64,000 nt of DNA from Symsagittifera roscoffensis (Eukaryota; Xenacoelomorpha; Acoela; Convolutidae): NCBI RefSeq assembly GCF_963678635.1, contig NC_087071.1, positions 36,666,438-36,730,437 of the forward strand. Reading direction: 5' to 3'. Position 1 is the stretch's first letter, and each line of letters begins with the position of its first letter. A program made the translations under genes and the position numbers. Shown in pieces: positions 44,060-56,960 of this stretch. The notes under the pieces are model-generated. The model did not search any database, was not told where the DNA came from, and saw only the letters and a program-made list of their open reading frames with translations.

Positions 44060-44800
44060 CAAAATTTTTAAAATAAATACAAAACAAATGACTTCATAAA
44101 AAACGTTTTCACGCTGTGCAAAAATCAAGTACAAAGTTTGAGCGAGAAAAGCCAAGCTAAGGAATTGCAAATAATCAAAAAGAGCGTTTTGAAAACTCTA
44201 TAGAAACAAATTTCTTTTTTATTCAATTTTTGTTCAGTTCTCCGAACTTTTGTCACATGAAGTTTTGCTCAATTTCAACTAGCTCCAGCATAATGGTTCT
44301 TCATCCATGATGTTCTCCAATGATTTATTAGACCAAAAACACATATTGAGCATATTTTGAGTACTCAATTTAAGTTGAACAGCAAATTGAATAAACTATT
44401 GAGTGTTTTTGGTCGTTGAGAGCAATGCCGCAAGAAACTTTTTTCGCAAATAATCAAATCTTGGGCTATTTTGCTATTAGCTTGGAAAGTTATTTTCTAG
44501 ACTAATTCCAAAAAGAATAGACTATCTGTTGAAAAAACCATCATGATAATTATAATCCATCAAGTAATAATTCCAATATAATTGATAAAAAGGTTCGATC
44601 GAATGCACAAAAAATCTCCACCTGCACGAGTTATCGCCTGATTGAATGCAAACAATGTTTGTCACAAATTTCAAATTTTCAATCGCTTCAGCGTGAATCA
44701 TAGAAGAAGTGCAATTTCATAGATTTTCAACAAAACCAACTCTTATTGCATTTTTATGGCAATTTTTTTGCTGTTTTGTTGAAAGATAGTTGCAGTTTCT
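44060..44800 (+). repeat. Duplicated block, copy 2
   Basis: Second copy of 42370-43350, somewhat shorter, about 1.7 kb downstream in the same orientation. Confidence 0.75.
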
Positions 44801-45189
44801 TAGCAGTTTTATGGAGAAAACTTTGGATTTTATATATATTTTTTTAAAAAACATCGAAAAAAATGTGAAAACAATAACAAAGAACAAAATTGATCCCATT
44901 TTTAATTCATGATGAAAAAGAAGAGATCCCCATCAAATTCTAAACAATCAACGATTTGTGCAAATGTGAGTAAGAAGAACAGATTCACTGCTCTCATCAA
45001 AAACATCGGAAAAAAAAGAAAATGGTTTAAAGCAACAGAAACCAAAAGAAAAACTGCAAATATTGAAAAAAAAGCGGAAGAAGATGAAGATGCCAAGAAA
45101 TTAGCATAAAATTTGACAGCTTGGGAACTTTTCCTAGCATATACAGAGACAAAAATTGAGAAAAATTAGGTGTTTAACTTTCAAATGTT

Positions 45190-47080
45190 CAATTTAGAAA
45201 CGCATTTGATTTAAGAGAAGCATGGAAAAAACTTCAAAAAGCTAGGGTCTGCAAAAATTGTTCTGCTTTGTTACCCTGCAAAAATTGTTACTCTGCAAAA
45301 GTTCACAGCAACAAATTTTTCGGAACTTTTCATTCGCCGTACAAGAAAGCTCATCTGATTACAATCTAAGAGAACAGCGAAAAGCTGGATATTGTAGAGC
45401 AAGACACTTTAGCAAGCCAGAAAACAACATGGGTTCATTTTAGTCACAAACGTTGAAACGTTTGACGCTTTGCTCAAAAATTTCCCATTGGATTGCCCAG
45501 ACATCCCAATGTGTTGTCCAGACAAGCAACCCAGCAAGGTTACAGAAAGATTGTTTTTTTTATGCTAATTAGCCATGTGCAAAATAGACACGAAGAACTC
45601 GACTCCCACACTTTCAAATACTATAAAAAAGTTTGATATAAAAAGTTTGGATGCGATTAGATGAAGTTTTTTAGGTGTTTCCGGCGTCCAGGTTTTTTCT
45701 TTGAGATTTATTTTATTGGCGCCAACTACAGTTTTTTGAAGCTAACATTATCTGAAGTTTTGTTCTCATCTCCAGCCTACTTTCTCAGACAATAATTGCA
45801 CATTCGGAACAAATCATTCGTCCAGTAACGTGGATCCTTCTTATACAAAAAGATCGTCTGTTCATTTTGATTTGAGGATAGTAAATTGGAACATTTTTTC
45901 TGTAGGGCAACAAATAAAGTAAAAATCGGAAAACGTTTTTTTGAAGAGTGTGCGCCTTCAAAAACTGGTGTTTTATAACTTTGAAACCTTTAGTTTACCA
46001 AAATATTCAGCAGTATAGTAATTTTTGATTTTGAGTACATTTGTTGAATACTGATAAATTGTTTCTATAATAATTTCAAGGTCATCAAAAAAGATTGATG
46101 AGTGTTTTTTGTTATATAGCTCCCCATAACCTGTTCCTTGATTTTTTTTGAATATAAAATGGATTGCTAGCAAACGAAACTGGACACAAGAACAAAAGTT
46201 ATAGATAAAACTCCCGATAAGCGAACGATATTTTTTGATCAGTTGAATGCGAGTAGATTAAGTACGAAAACAAAAGATTTGATTTTTCAAATGACGCAAT
46301 TTGATTGATTTGAAACATAATCTGAAAATATATGAGGAAAATTTTCGCATTTTTGAATTAAACAGAGATAGATATGCTATGAAACTGATCAACCCTTTTC
46401 TGACTCCTTCTCTTATTCATGATAAAAAAGGAAAACATCCGTTATGAAAAAGTTAAAGATTTCATGTCTTTAAAAATTAAAGGTACGTATTTTCTCATCA
46501 ATTTTTCTCTGGGTGGAAAAACACCTTAGTCCTTTTCTCAAAAATTATGAAACCAGCGAAGTAAAAATAATCTTTCCTAATGAGTTATTTGAATACCCAG
46601 AAAAATCTCATATTCGGAAACTGCTACGACATGACGCATTTAGTAGTAAACTGAGAAATGCCAGGGAAAAAAAAACTAAGTTTTGCTGACTAAAGGGAGT
46701 ATGAGAAAAACTGAATAACTCAGATCAAAGAGTATGCTAATAATATGTTAACAAGAATGTTGCTACAAAACTTGGAGCACTACAAAATCTGATCCATTTC
46801 TGTCCTTTCGAAAAAACAATTGTATGTCAAATTTTGGAGATGAAATTCTTAAAATAGCAAATTTATGTCAACAAAAAACGAAAAATACAAAAATTGTTGT
46901 TTTTGCGGAAGCGGGACAGGTTTGTGAAAAAAGTTACCGGAGTAATTGACTTAAATAATGAGTGAAAACAATTAATTTTCCTTGATTCCACTCAAAAAAA
47001 CTGTAGTTGACAAGCATCTTATTGAAACTCTTCAATTAAATGCGAATGAGTCATTAATTGATGCAAACCAACTTTAACTC
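45190..47080 (+). pseudogene. Broken unknown gene
   Basis: Several plus-strand stretches look coding though split by stops and shifts: a C-x2-C-x6-C-x2-C patch (C-K-N-C-S-A-L-L-P-C-K-N-C, about 45248-45290); L-V-T-N-V-E-T-F-D-A-L-L-K-N-F-P (about 45440-45490); a helical, Lys/Glu-rich segment of about 50 codons (46513-46670); A-N-N-M-L-T-R-M-L-L-Q-N-L-E-H-Y-K (about 46735-46785); K-I-V-V-F-A-E-A-G-Q (about 46890-46920); and a final L-K-K-T-V-V-D-K-H-L-I-E-T-L (about 46995-47040) to a stop near 47080. The Cys patch may be a zinc-binding ribbon. No family could be assigned. I infer one decayed multi-exon gene, but it may be pieces of more than one. Confidence 0.35.
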
Positions 47081-47788
47081 ATTTCGTCAAGGTCTGCAAA
47101 CAAACTATTACACTATATGAGAATTTAATGCCGGTATAATGAATATTAATAGAAGACATGATGGAAATTGAAATTTCTTTTCATTACAACAAAAAATACA
47201 GCTTGTTTTGTTATCTTAATGTGTATAATAATCAAAATAAAACTGGTTTTAAGCAGTGGGATGAAATCTCAATTTTGTTTCTGTCATGAATAATGATATT
47301 TATTAGAGGATCAAAATAATGAGAGTGTAATAAAAAGAAAAAAAAGGAGAGAGAGAAAGATGGATAACATGAGACGGGAAACCATCACTGAAACAGGAAA
47401 GAATTGATGACAACTTGAAGAAAGTGAAAGACCAATCAAGAAAAACATGAAAAAACTTGTCAGAGAAAGCTGATTCTAGCATTAACCTCAAGACTGAACC
47501 AGTTACAAATCTTTATCAAGTTTGATATGAAACTTGGTTTGCAGTGCACCAAAACTCATAGTTTGGCACAAAATTCTCCTCCAGTTTGTTTTAAATTCAA
47601 AAATTCTATACAGTCTGTCCTCGATGTTAGAAGAAAAGAAAAGTTGCTGAAACAATGAAACTCATATGCAGTTTATTCTATGTATATCATATATCGAAAA
47701 GATCCAAGCCGACAATCATGGCGTTTGCAAATCTTGAGTGGAATCAAAAAGTGATTAAAACCAAAGTTCGAAACTTTGAGCACAATTA
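47081..47788. other. No gene seen
   Basis: AT-rich DNA before the first hairpin-element copy, with nothing recognisable. Confidence 0.5.
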
Positions 47789-48316
47789 GGAACAAGACTG
47801 CTCGTATCAGGGCAAAGCCCTGATTGTTCCGACAGCCTTTTACGGTTTTATGGAGCAGTAATAACATTGAAAACTAAAATAAAATAAAATAAAATGAAAA
47901 TAATTTTCTTCTAATATTTGAAATTTTTTACGAAAATCATCCCCCCACATGCCATTTGAAGTACAAATGGATAGAGTCTGCTCAATGTAATAAATCAATT
48001 ATGGCAATTAAGAGCTTGTTTTAACCAATTTCGAAGAATTTTAAGACGGATTAGTTCTCCCCTTGCGCATTTATAGCGCGAAATATATCGCGCGTTAATT
48101 GTCCCAGATTGGCCAAAATGGCAATCTTTAAACCTTCTTAACTTTACAAAAAGTGATCACAAGTGAAATATCTTTTCAAATTCAAGCTCAAGACAACAAT
48201 AGTTTTCGACAAAAAATTCCCTAAAAAATAGCTAGTTAAAAAGTCGAAATTTGTCTGAAGGAAAAAAAACCACCCGAGCCTAAATATTCCGTTACTTTTG
48301 TATCGAAAGTCGGAAC
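47789..48316 (+). repeat. Hairpin repeat monomer, dispersed copy 1
   Basis: Starts AACAAGACTGCTCGTATC, then hairpin TCAGGGC-AAA-GCCCTGA, then TGTTCCGAC. The middle has GCGCGA-AATATA-TCGCGC (6-base stem), and the end is ACTTTTGTATCGAAAGTCGGAAC-like. 528 bases, not in tandem, so it shows the true ends of the element. No protein coded. Confidence 0.85.
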
Positions 48317-48926
48317 AATAACTAGTTTGAGTTTAAGCTATTGAAATCAACAAACAAGCACAGAAAACTCAAATTTGACGAATTTTTTAGTTGTGCAGGA
48401 TATACGCTGTAATTAAGATTTTTTTTTGCAGTAAGTTATATGTTCTCAGTAAGTTCATAATTCAAATATTCAAAACCAAAAGTACAACAATAATGTTTTC
48501 ACCACAATCTCAACAAACATACAATTCTAATTTCACTTGAAACAATGCCGTTAACATATCATAAGTGTTCAACATTTGATAACACTGTGCTCAAAAATGT
48601 TACTCTAAAATGAAATTTTCAAATTACCCAAAAAAAAAACATAAAAAGTTTCGTACTTTTCGCTTACCATAGATCACCAACCAAAAGCTTACAATTTTCC
48701 AATTTTAAAACAGTACACACCCTTCTTTCTAATTTAAAAGAAGGGTTGTGGGAAAAATACAAAAATACAAAAAATACAACGGCAGGGGGAAATCTATTCT
48801 CTATCTGAACAAATGAGTTCCGCCAAACCCCCTTCTGGTCAGCTCGAATATCTACTACTCAAGCTATCCTCTGCTCTCCAGTTTGTTGAGCGGCATACCA
48901 GTCAGTTAAATCTTTTCTAATCCAAT
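48317..48926. other. No gene seen
   Basis: Spacer between two hairpin-element copies. AAAGAAGGGT simple sequence lies near 48737-48750. Confidence 0.5.
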
Positions 48927-49374
48927 AACAAGACTGCTCGTATCAGGGCGAAGCCCTGAATGTTCCGACTGCCTTTTAAGGTGGAGCAGTAATAACATTG
49001 AAAAATTAAATGTAAAAAAAATGATTTTTTTTTCTAAAATTTGAAATTTTTTATGAAAATCATCACCCCACACGCCATAGAAAGAACAAAAAAATAGATT
49101 TAGCTCCTTGCAACAAAACAATTATGGCAAATAAGCTTCTTTCAACCAATTTGTCCCAAATTGGCCAAAATGGCAATCTTTATATCCCCATAACTTTACA
49201 AAAATTGATCCCAGGTAAAATATTGTTTCAAATTTGAGCTCAGGACAACAATACCTTTCGCATGATATAAAAAATTCCGTCAAAAATGGCTAGTTAAAAG
49301 TCGAAATTTGTCTGAAGAAAAAAAACCCACCCCGAGCACAAATATTCCGTTACTTTCGTATCAAAAGTCGGAAC
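48927..49374 (+). repeat. Hairpin repeat monomer, dispersed copy 2 (shortened)
   Basis: Same ends and hairpin (loop GAA) but lacks the TCGCGC middle palindrome: the sequence jumps from TTTCAACCAATT to TGTCCCAAATTGG. Confidence 0.85.
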
Positions 49375-50578
49375 AAAAATATAAAAATGAGCACAGCCGC
49401 ATACAAGATCCATAAATTTCGACAGCAAAACGCAACACTGACTTAACATGAATTTGCTAAATTAAAATTCATGCTGATTTAGGGGAGAGTAATTGTCTCT
49501 TTTAATAAGTTTGCAAAAAGATTACAATGTATCTCAATAAAAGTAACAAACAAAGTTGGTCTACAAGCCTTGACAAATCATTTTAAAAATCAAAAATTGG
49601 TTATTGCAGTGAGTAATAACTATTTTATCAGCCTTCAATTGTCAAACTCAACCCTTGGTTTTTTAGTAAATTTCACCTCAGAACCAAAGTAAAAAACAGA
49701 AAAGAAATCTGCTGCGATAGGGACGACTCATTGCACCAGCATCATCAGAAGATTATTCAATTTCAGCCTAGCAATTTCAGCAGCTACAGTTTTTGCCGAG
49801 CTTTTTCGGTATTGGTGGAAAAATACCAATACTGATGACTCAACTGACCTAGTATAGAATATAGCCAAAAAGTTGCAGCTGTTTTTTGCAACAACACAAC
49901 ACTTTTACTTCCCCTGACCATGAAGTGTTTTTTGCAAAATTGAACAACCCTGTCAATATCACGTTGCCTCGCAGAATGAACTTCAATTTCAATCTTTTTA
50001 GAAATTTCCTTGCTGAAATCTTCCTACTATCGGTTTCGGTTACTTAAACGTAAGTTGCAACTCTTTTGATAGAACTCGGATAATCGAGTTTTCAAATTTT
50101 GCTATTGGTTTGATTGGAGCACTGGTAGATTAAGCTTAAACTTGCTGGCTCGGCCCCTCTCATTGTAAACAAAAGAATGCACATAAAATTACTCAGCTAA
50201 ACCTCTAAACCAGATGTTACGCTCAAGTTTCAAAAATTAAAATAATACTTCAAACGCCTCTGCTAAATTAAAAATACAATAATTTTCACTCTGAAATTTT
50301 TTATAATAAGGAACTCAAATGGATTTTTTTTAGCGGAAGAAATAGGTTGAAATACAAAGTTTGCAGGAAACACCAATTCGTTCTTTCAAACGAACGAGAT
50401 TTTTTTAAAACACACGAGAAAATCATGCTATAAGTTTTTTTTTGGCTCGTACGGCTCAAGCAAACCTAATAACTAGTGTTTGTGCATTCATCGATTTGAT
50501 TTCTTCAATGTTTTTAATTTTTTCGTTGTTTCACGTGCATGCTATTCAATGGAAGCATTCAAACATTTCACCCTCAAT
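49375..50578. other. No gene seen
   Basis: AT-rich intergenic DNA without repeats or ORFs that I can support. Confidence 0.5.
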
Positions 50579-50984
50579 CAGGCGCGGATCTAGGAATTTT
50601 TCGAGGGGGGCGGATTTAAAAAAAAAATTGAAAATTTTGTCGAATTTTTTTTAGGTCGGCCAAACTATTTTTTGAGCTCTCCCAAACTACTATAAAGACC
50701 GTGTTTTGCCAAAATTTCTGCGCGGCAGGCAAATTTTTGAAAAACTGGCCAAAAATAGCGTTTTTAGGCACTTTTTGGAAAATTTCGACCGAAAAATCGC
50801 GTTTTTTTTGGCGCGCGCTCCCCCCTCAAAGTTAGTATATATTGGCACCGAAGGCGCCATTAGAAAAATTTCAGGGTCGATCGGCCAAAAATGGATTTCT
50901 GAAAAAGTATCAAAGGGGGGACCCTTTGGGTCGGCAGGGGGTCGAATCCCTGGGGGGAGCGTCCGCCCCCCTAAATCCGCTAAT
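50579..50984. mobile_element. Short TIR element (MITE-like)
   Basis: The left end reads GCGGATCTAG...GGGGGGCGGA; the right end, inverted, reads GCGGATTTAG GGGGGGCGGA. GC content is far above the surroundings. No transposase is coded (the ORFs across it are shadows of the G/C runs). Such GCGGAT...ATCCGC elements are common in invertebrate genomes. A target-site duplication was not identified. Confidence 0.65.
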
Positions 50985-51061
50985 GATCTCAATATCGGAA
51001 GTTCTTTTTTTTGTAAAGCACAAGTTGCGTTTCTTGCATCGGACCAATTGCAACACTTTTT

Positions 51062-51591
51062 GTTCCGACTTTCGATACGAAAGTAACGGAATATTTGTGC
51101 TCGGGGTGGGTTTTTTTTTATTCAGACAAATTTCGACTTTTTAACTAGCCATTTTTGACGGAATTTTTTACATCATTCGAAAGCTATTGTTGTCCTGAGC
51201 TCAAATTTGAAAAGATATTTCACCTGTGATTATTTTTTGTAAAGTTACGGGGCTTTAAAGATTGCCATTTTGGCCATTTGGTACAATTAAAGCGCGATAT
51301 ATTTCGCGCTATTAACGCGTAAGCGGAGAGTTAATCCGTCTTAGAAATCGTTCCAAATTGGTTGAAAGAAGCTTATTTGGCATAATTGGTTTGTAATATG
51401 AGCGAAATCTATCCTTTTGTTCTTTATATGGCGTGTGGGGGGATGATTTTCATAAAAAATTTCAAATATTAGAAAAAAATTTTTTTCATTTTGTTTTATT
51501 GCAGTGAATTTTTTAATGTTATTACTGCTCCATAAACCTTAAAAGGCAGTCGGAACATTCAGGGCTTCGCCCTGATACGAGCAGTCTTGTT
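51062..51591 (-). repeat. Hairpin repeat monomer, inverted dispersed copy 3
   Basis: Reverse complement of the monomer: begins TGTTCCGACTTTCGATACG, ends CGAGCAGTCTTGTT. Full length, with the AGCGCGATATATTTCGCGCT palindromic centre and the GAA-loop hairpin. It proves that the element moves or inserts in both orientations. Confidence 0.85.
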
Positions 51592-52289
51592 TGATTTACA
51601 TTTCATTCTTTCGCATTGCTTGTGAGGCAATATCTGCTTTTTCTTTTGCCACCCTGCAATAATGACACTCTGCTTTTTTCTGAGAGATTGGAAAAATAAT
51701 TGTTACAGTTTGCTTTACCTGTGAAAGTAAAAAAAGGATATACAACTTGATCCAATCTGCTAACAAAGACCACTACTGCAGATGCGAGAAAGATTTGTTA
51801 CAAAAAAACTCACAATAATAACATCACAACAATTTGAATAAAATATGAATTTTATGCGTTATTGGTGGCATGCAAAAGAAGAACGATTACGTTTACAAAG
51901 AGGTGTTGTTATACAATATGGGCAGCCGGTAATAAGTATCTCAGCAACTAAGTGCACAGACTGATAACGGGGGATTTAAATTAGCATTCAGAACTCAATA
52001 CTTGTGCGCATTTCAAAATCGAAAGTAGACAAAATCGTTGACATTAAGACTGAAAATACGAGTTTTGATGGGCACCGTTTTGATGGGCAAGTATGTTTGT
52101 CACGCAATTCAATACGAAATTTAATTATTCTGACTTCTGAGTCATCCCAATCAGGAAGAAACTGTTACTGTGACGAAAACGAAATAGCTGGCACAATTCC
52201 TTAGTTCATTTCTTTTTAAGAAAAGCTGATGAATAGAAAGGTTTGAGCATAATTTAGAAAATTGTAAAAACTTAATACTGTAACCAAAA
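51592..52289. other. No gene seen
   Basis: AT-rich spacer. A 66-codon ORF at 52004 is not supported. Confidence 0.5.
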
Positions 52290-52819
52290 GGAACAAGACT
52301 GCTCGTATCAGGGCGAAGCCCTGAATGTTCCGACTGCCTTTTAAGATTTATGGAGCAGCAGTAATAACATAAAAAATTTAATGAAGTAAAATAATGAAAT
52401 TTTTTTTTTTAATTTGAAATTTTTTATTAAAATCATCCCCCCACACGCCATATAAAGTACAAAAGGGTAAATTTCGCTCCTTGTAACAAACCAATTATGG
52501 CAAATAAGCTTCTTTGAACCAATTTGGAACGATTTCTAATACGGATTAACTCTCCGCTTACGCGTTAATAGCTCGAAATATCGCGCGTTAATTGTCCCAA
52601 ATTGGCCAAAATTGCAATCTTTAAACCCCCGTAACTTTACGAAAATTGATCACAGGTGAAATATCTTTTCAAATTTGAGCTCAGGACAACAATACCTTTC
52701 GAATGATAAAAAAAAATTCCGTCAAAAATGGCTAGTTAAAAAGTCGAAATTTGTCTGAAGAAAAAAAAAACCCACCACGAGCACAAATATTCCGTTACTT
52801 TCGTATCGAAAGTCGGAAC
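52290..52819 (+). repeat. Hairpin repeat monomer 4, first of the tandem array
   Basis: Hairpin loop GAA, ends as in copy 1. Its 3' end GTCGGAAC runs directly into the next monomer. Confidence 0.85.
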
Positions 52820-54380
52820 AACAAGACTGCTCGTATCAGGGCGCAGCCCTGAACGTTCCGACTGCCTTTTAAGGTTTGTGGAGCAGCAGTAATAACATAA
52901 AAAAATTAAATGAAATAAAATAAAATGATGTTTTTTTTTCTAAAATTTGAATTTTTTTATGAAAATTATCCCCCCACACGCCATATAAATTACAAAAGGA
53001 TAGTTTTTGTTCCTTGTAACAAATCAATTATGGCAAATAAGCTTCGTTCAACCAATTTGGAACGATTTCTAAGACGGATTAAATCTCTGCTTACGCGTTG
53101 ATAGCTCGAATTATATCGCGCGTTAATTGTTCAAATGTTTATATCGCGCGATAAATGGCACCCTTTAAACCCTCATAACTTTACGAAAAATGATCACAAG
53201 TGAAATATCTTTTAAAATTTAAGCTCAAACAACAATACCTTTTGGATGATATTAAAAAATTCCGTCAAAAAAGGCTAGTTAAAAAGTCGAAATTTGTCTG
53301 AAGAAAAAAAAAAACCCACCCCGAGCACAAATATTCCGTTACTTTCGTATCGAAAGTCGGAACAACAAGACTGCTCGTATCAGGGCGACGCCCTGAATGT
53401 TCCGACTGCCCATTAAGGTTTATGGAGCAGCAATATCAATAAAAAAAAATAAAAGTAATAAAACAAAATGAAAATTTTTTTTTCGAAAATTTGAAATTTT
53501 TTATATAAATCATCCCCCCACACGCCATATAATTTACAAAAGGATAGATTTTGTTCTGTGTAACAAATCAATTATGGCAAATAAGCTTCCTTCAACCAAT
53601 TTGGAACGATTTCTAAGACGGATTAAATCTCTGCTTACGCGTTCATAGCTCGAATTATATCGCGCGTTAATTGTTCAAATGTTTATATCTCGCGTTAAAT
53701 GGCACCCTTTAAACCCTCATAACTTTAAGAAAAATGATCACAGGTGAAAGATCTTTTCAAATTTAAGCTGAAACAACAATACCTTTTGGATGATATTAAA
53801 AAATTCCGTCAAAAAAGGCTAGTTAAAAAGTTGAAATTTGTCTGAAGAAAAAAAACCCACCCCGAGCACAAATATTCCGTTACTTTCGTATCGAAAGTCG
53901 GAACAACAAGACTGCTCGTATCAGGGCGAAGCCCTGAATGTTCCGACTGCCCATTAAGGTTTATGGAGCAGAAATATCAATAAAAAAAATTAAAAGTAAT
54001 AAAACAAAATGAAAATTTTTTTTTCGAAAATTTGAATTTTTTTATATAAACCATCCCCCCACTCGCCATTAAAAAACAAAAAGATAGATTTCGCTACTTG
54101 TAACAAATCAATTATGGCAAATAAGCTTCGTTAAACCAATGGCGTGTGGGGTTCGTTAAATTGGTTAAACCAAAATGGCAATCTTTAAACCCCCATAACT
54201 TTACGAAAAATGATCACAGCTGAAATATCTTTTCAAATTTGAGCTTATGACAACAATACCTTTTGAATGATAAAAAAAATTCCGTCAAAAAAGGCTAGTT
54301 AAAAAGTCGAAACTTGTCTGAAGAAAAAAAACCCACCCCGAGCACAAATATTCCGTTACTTTCGTATCGAAAGTCGGAAC
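52820..54380 (+). repeat. Monomers a, b, c of unit 1
   Basis: Boundaries at 53363/53364 and 53904/53905. Hairpin loops are GCA (a), GAC (b) and GAA (c). Monomer c is 476 bases and has a small rearrangement (AATGGCGTGTGGGG) in place of the TCGCGC palindrome. Confidence 0.85.
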
Positions 54381-56362
54381 GATAACCGGCTGCTGTGTTT
54401 AGGCTTCTCAAAAAGTAAAGGTCAAACCAAACTTGAACGGTTGATTCAGCATTTCACCCCAAGCGTGTTTATCAATCGTAGTTTGGGTTTAAATATCACG
54501 AAGAGATGACAACCAAAATTATTTTTCACAACTTTTTCGATGGTTTAACTAGGAAAATTTGATGTTTTTTCACGAAATCAGAAATTAGCTTTTAAAAAGT
54601 TGAACCAAAATAAAACAAACCAGTCGCTCCAAATTCCGCATAAAAAAACTAACTGAGCCTCAATCTCAACCGGTTCGCTGAGACATTAACTGGCTGCGCA
54701 GAATATGAAAACAACGGAGCAACCCAGAGGTGTATTGTATTTAGAGGTTCTGTGAATCTGTTTCCGAGGGAAAAGGTTTGGGTACTTACAGAGACTATTG
54801 AAATGACCACGCCACTCACTCACAGAAAACTTAAATGATCTCAGCTCCTCTGCAGCAGAGTGCGCCCGTGCTTAGATCTTCGAACGTATTTGTTTTGGTC
54901 TTTGGACGTATTTGCCAGAGGAACAACACACTAAAAATACAAAACCTTTCAAAAAAAGAACGAACGCAAAATCCATTAAGTTTAGAGTCAATTATAACAT
55001 TTTTAGAGCTTCAATAATATGGTACAAAAGATCGGCAGTTAAATTTTAACGGTATTTTTGGTAGAGCAACAGAAATTGTACCTTTTTTTATGAACGCGAG
55101 ATCAGGCAAGAAAATTTTAAATCATATTTGCTGACAAAGCAGGCTGTAACCCCTTTATGTCTCTGCATTATTTTGTCCTCGATTAACGATTAACGATTAT
55201 ATTGTCGATTAAGGATTATATTGTCCTCGATTTGCTTGCCCTCTATCGAAAAAACACTACATTCGAGAACACGAGAAGTGAAACATCACAAGCGATCGAA
55301 CCTTTAGGTGCAATTAGACTCTAATTTTCGTTTACATCCACATAATTTTAATGATCCCTTAACTATGTTGATTACGTTGCAGATCTCCTATCACCTGTTG
55401 ACGTTCCTTAAACCTTAATCTGAGAAGTTCGAACAATGAAGACGAACTACGTATGGCCAAGTTTTTTGTGACGGAATACCGAAGTCAATTCTGCGCTTCA
55501 TTATGGATGAAAATCAAAGATGCGAGCAGATTGTTTCTTATGAAAATCATTCAATATCTTAAATCACAATTTGCAACTTTTATCATTCTGGAGACAAATT
55601 GAATGCTGGGTTTACACATCCTGGATACAATCACTTATCCATGCCCATCTGATTACGTATTGGTGACTAAATTTCTCTGAACTTTTCATTTGTCACACAA
55701 TTTTCTTTGAAGATTCCTACGTACAAATTGTCCTTCCTTGCAGTTTGACGACTTTTTTGAGCTTCTTGCTTTGAGTTTCTACAATACTGCACCTTGTTTT
55801 TCATTGCTGCTGGAAGTATATTCTAAAGGCTCTGGTACTTAGGGCATCACACCACATAATCTCTATCAGTAAACGCAAATTAAAATTTCGATTGCTCAGA
55901 GTTATTTTTTCGTATCGATCGTTGAATGGAAATCTGTCTCTTCTGAAATCAGAAATCACTCCATGTAATAAAAACAAAACTCTATTAAGACGAAGTTCTT
56001 ATCAAATTAACAAGTCCTTGAAAAAAATTTTGAAAAAAAAAGTACATGAAATATTTGGTATGCTTCTTTCAGGTCTGTGGTTACCGCAATGGTACTAGAA
56101 AGCGGTTGGCTCACTAACTCAATTCAGTCCTCTAGCTGGTAGGTACGCCATCCAATTTTGCTCTAAGAACAGCATTAACTCTTCACACATTAACATCGAT
56201 ATCTATCGAACAGCAGGTCACAATTACACTTTTCTATCAATCTGATTTTGCTTTCGATCTTGACCTTCATTCTTCATGCTTTCTTGACCATGATTCCTGA
56301 ATGAACTCATCCACGCTTCTAGGCTAATCTAGTTCATTTCATGTTTAAACTCTAGGCTACCA
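54381..56362 (+). repeat. Segment U, copy 1
   Basis: 1.98 kb not related to the monomers. It contains a short internal iteration of CGATTAACGATTA/CGATTAAGGATTA near 55181-55228. It is related to 26500-27330, so U existed as a dispersed repeat before joining the array. ORFs at 54835 and 55892 have no recognised domain. Confidence 0.8.
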
Positions 56363-56960
56363 AAAAAACCCACCACGAGCACAAATATTCCGTTACTTTC
56401 GTATCGAAAGTCGGAACAACAAGACTGCTCGTATCAGAGCGCAGCCCTGAACGTTCCGACTGCCTTTTAAGGTTTGTGGAGCAGCAGTAATAACATAAAA
56501 AAATTAAATGAAATAAAATAAAATGATGTTTTTTTTTCTAAAATTTGAATTTTTTTATGAAAATTATCCCCCCACACGCCATATAAATTACAAAAGGATA
56601 GTTTTTGTTCCTTGTAACAAATCAATTATGGCAAATAAGCTTCGTTCAACCAATTTGGAACGATTTCTAAGACGGATTAAATCTCTGCTTACGCGTTGAT
56701 AGCTCGAATTATATCGCGCGTTAATTGTTCAAATGTTTATATCGCGCGATAAATGGCACCCTTTAAACCCTCATAACTTTACGAAAAATGATCACAAGTG
56801 AAATATCTTTTAAAATTCAAGCTCAAACAACAATACCTTTTGGATGATATTAAAAAATTCCGTCAAAAATGGCTAGTTAAAAAGTCGAAATTTGTCTGAA
56901 GAAAAAAAAAACCCACCACGAGCACAAATATTCCGTTACTTTCGTATCGAAAGTCGGAAC
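56363..56960 (+). repeat. Monomer tail and monomer d of unit 1
   Basis: A 55-base 3' end of a monomer (AAAACCCACCACGAGCACAA to GTCGGAAC, ending 56417) is fused to U, followed by full monomer d (56418-56960), whose hairpin stem has one mismatch (TCAGAGC/GCCCTGA). Confidence 0.85.

Noticed and set aside
50706-51086. 126-codon ORF over the MITE
   Set aside because: Proline/glycine-rich reading of G/C runs in a TIR element; several frames are open at once, as expected for GC-rich DNA.
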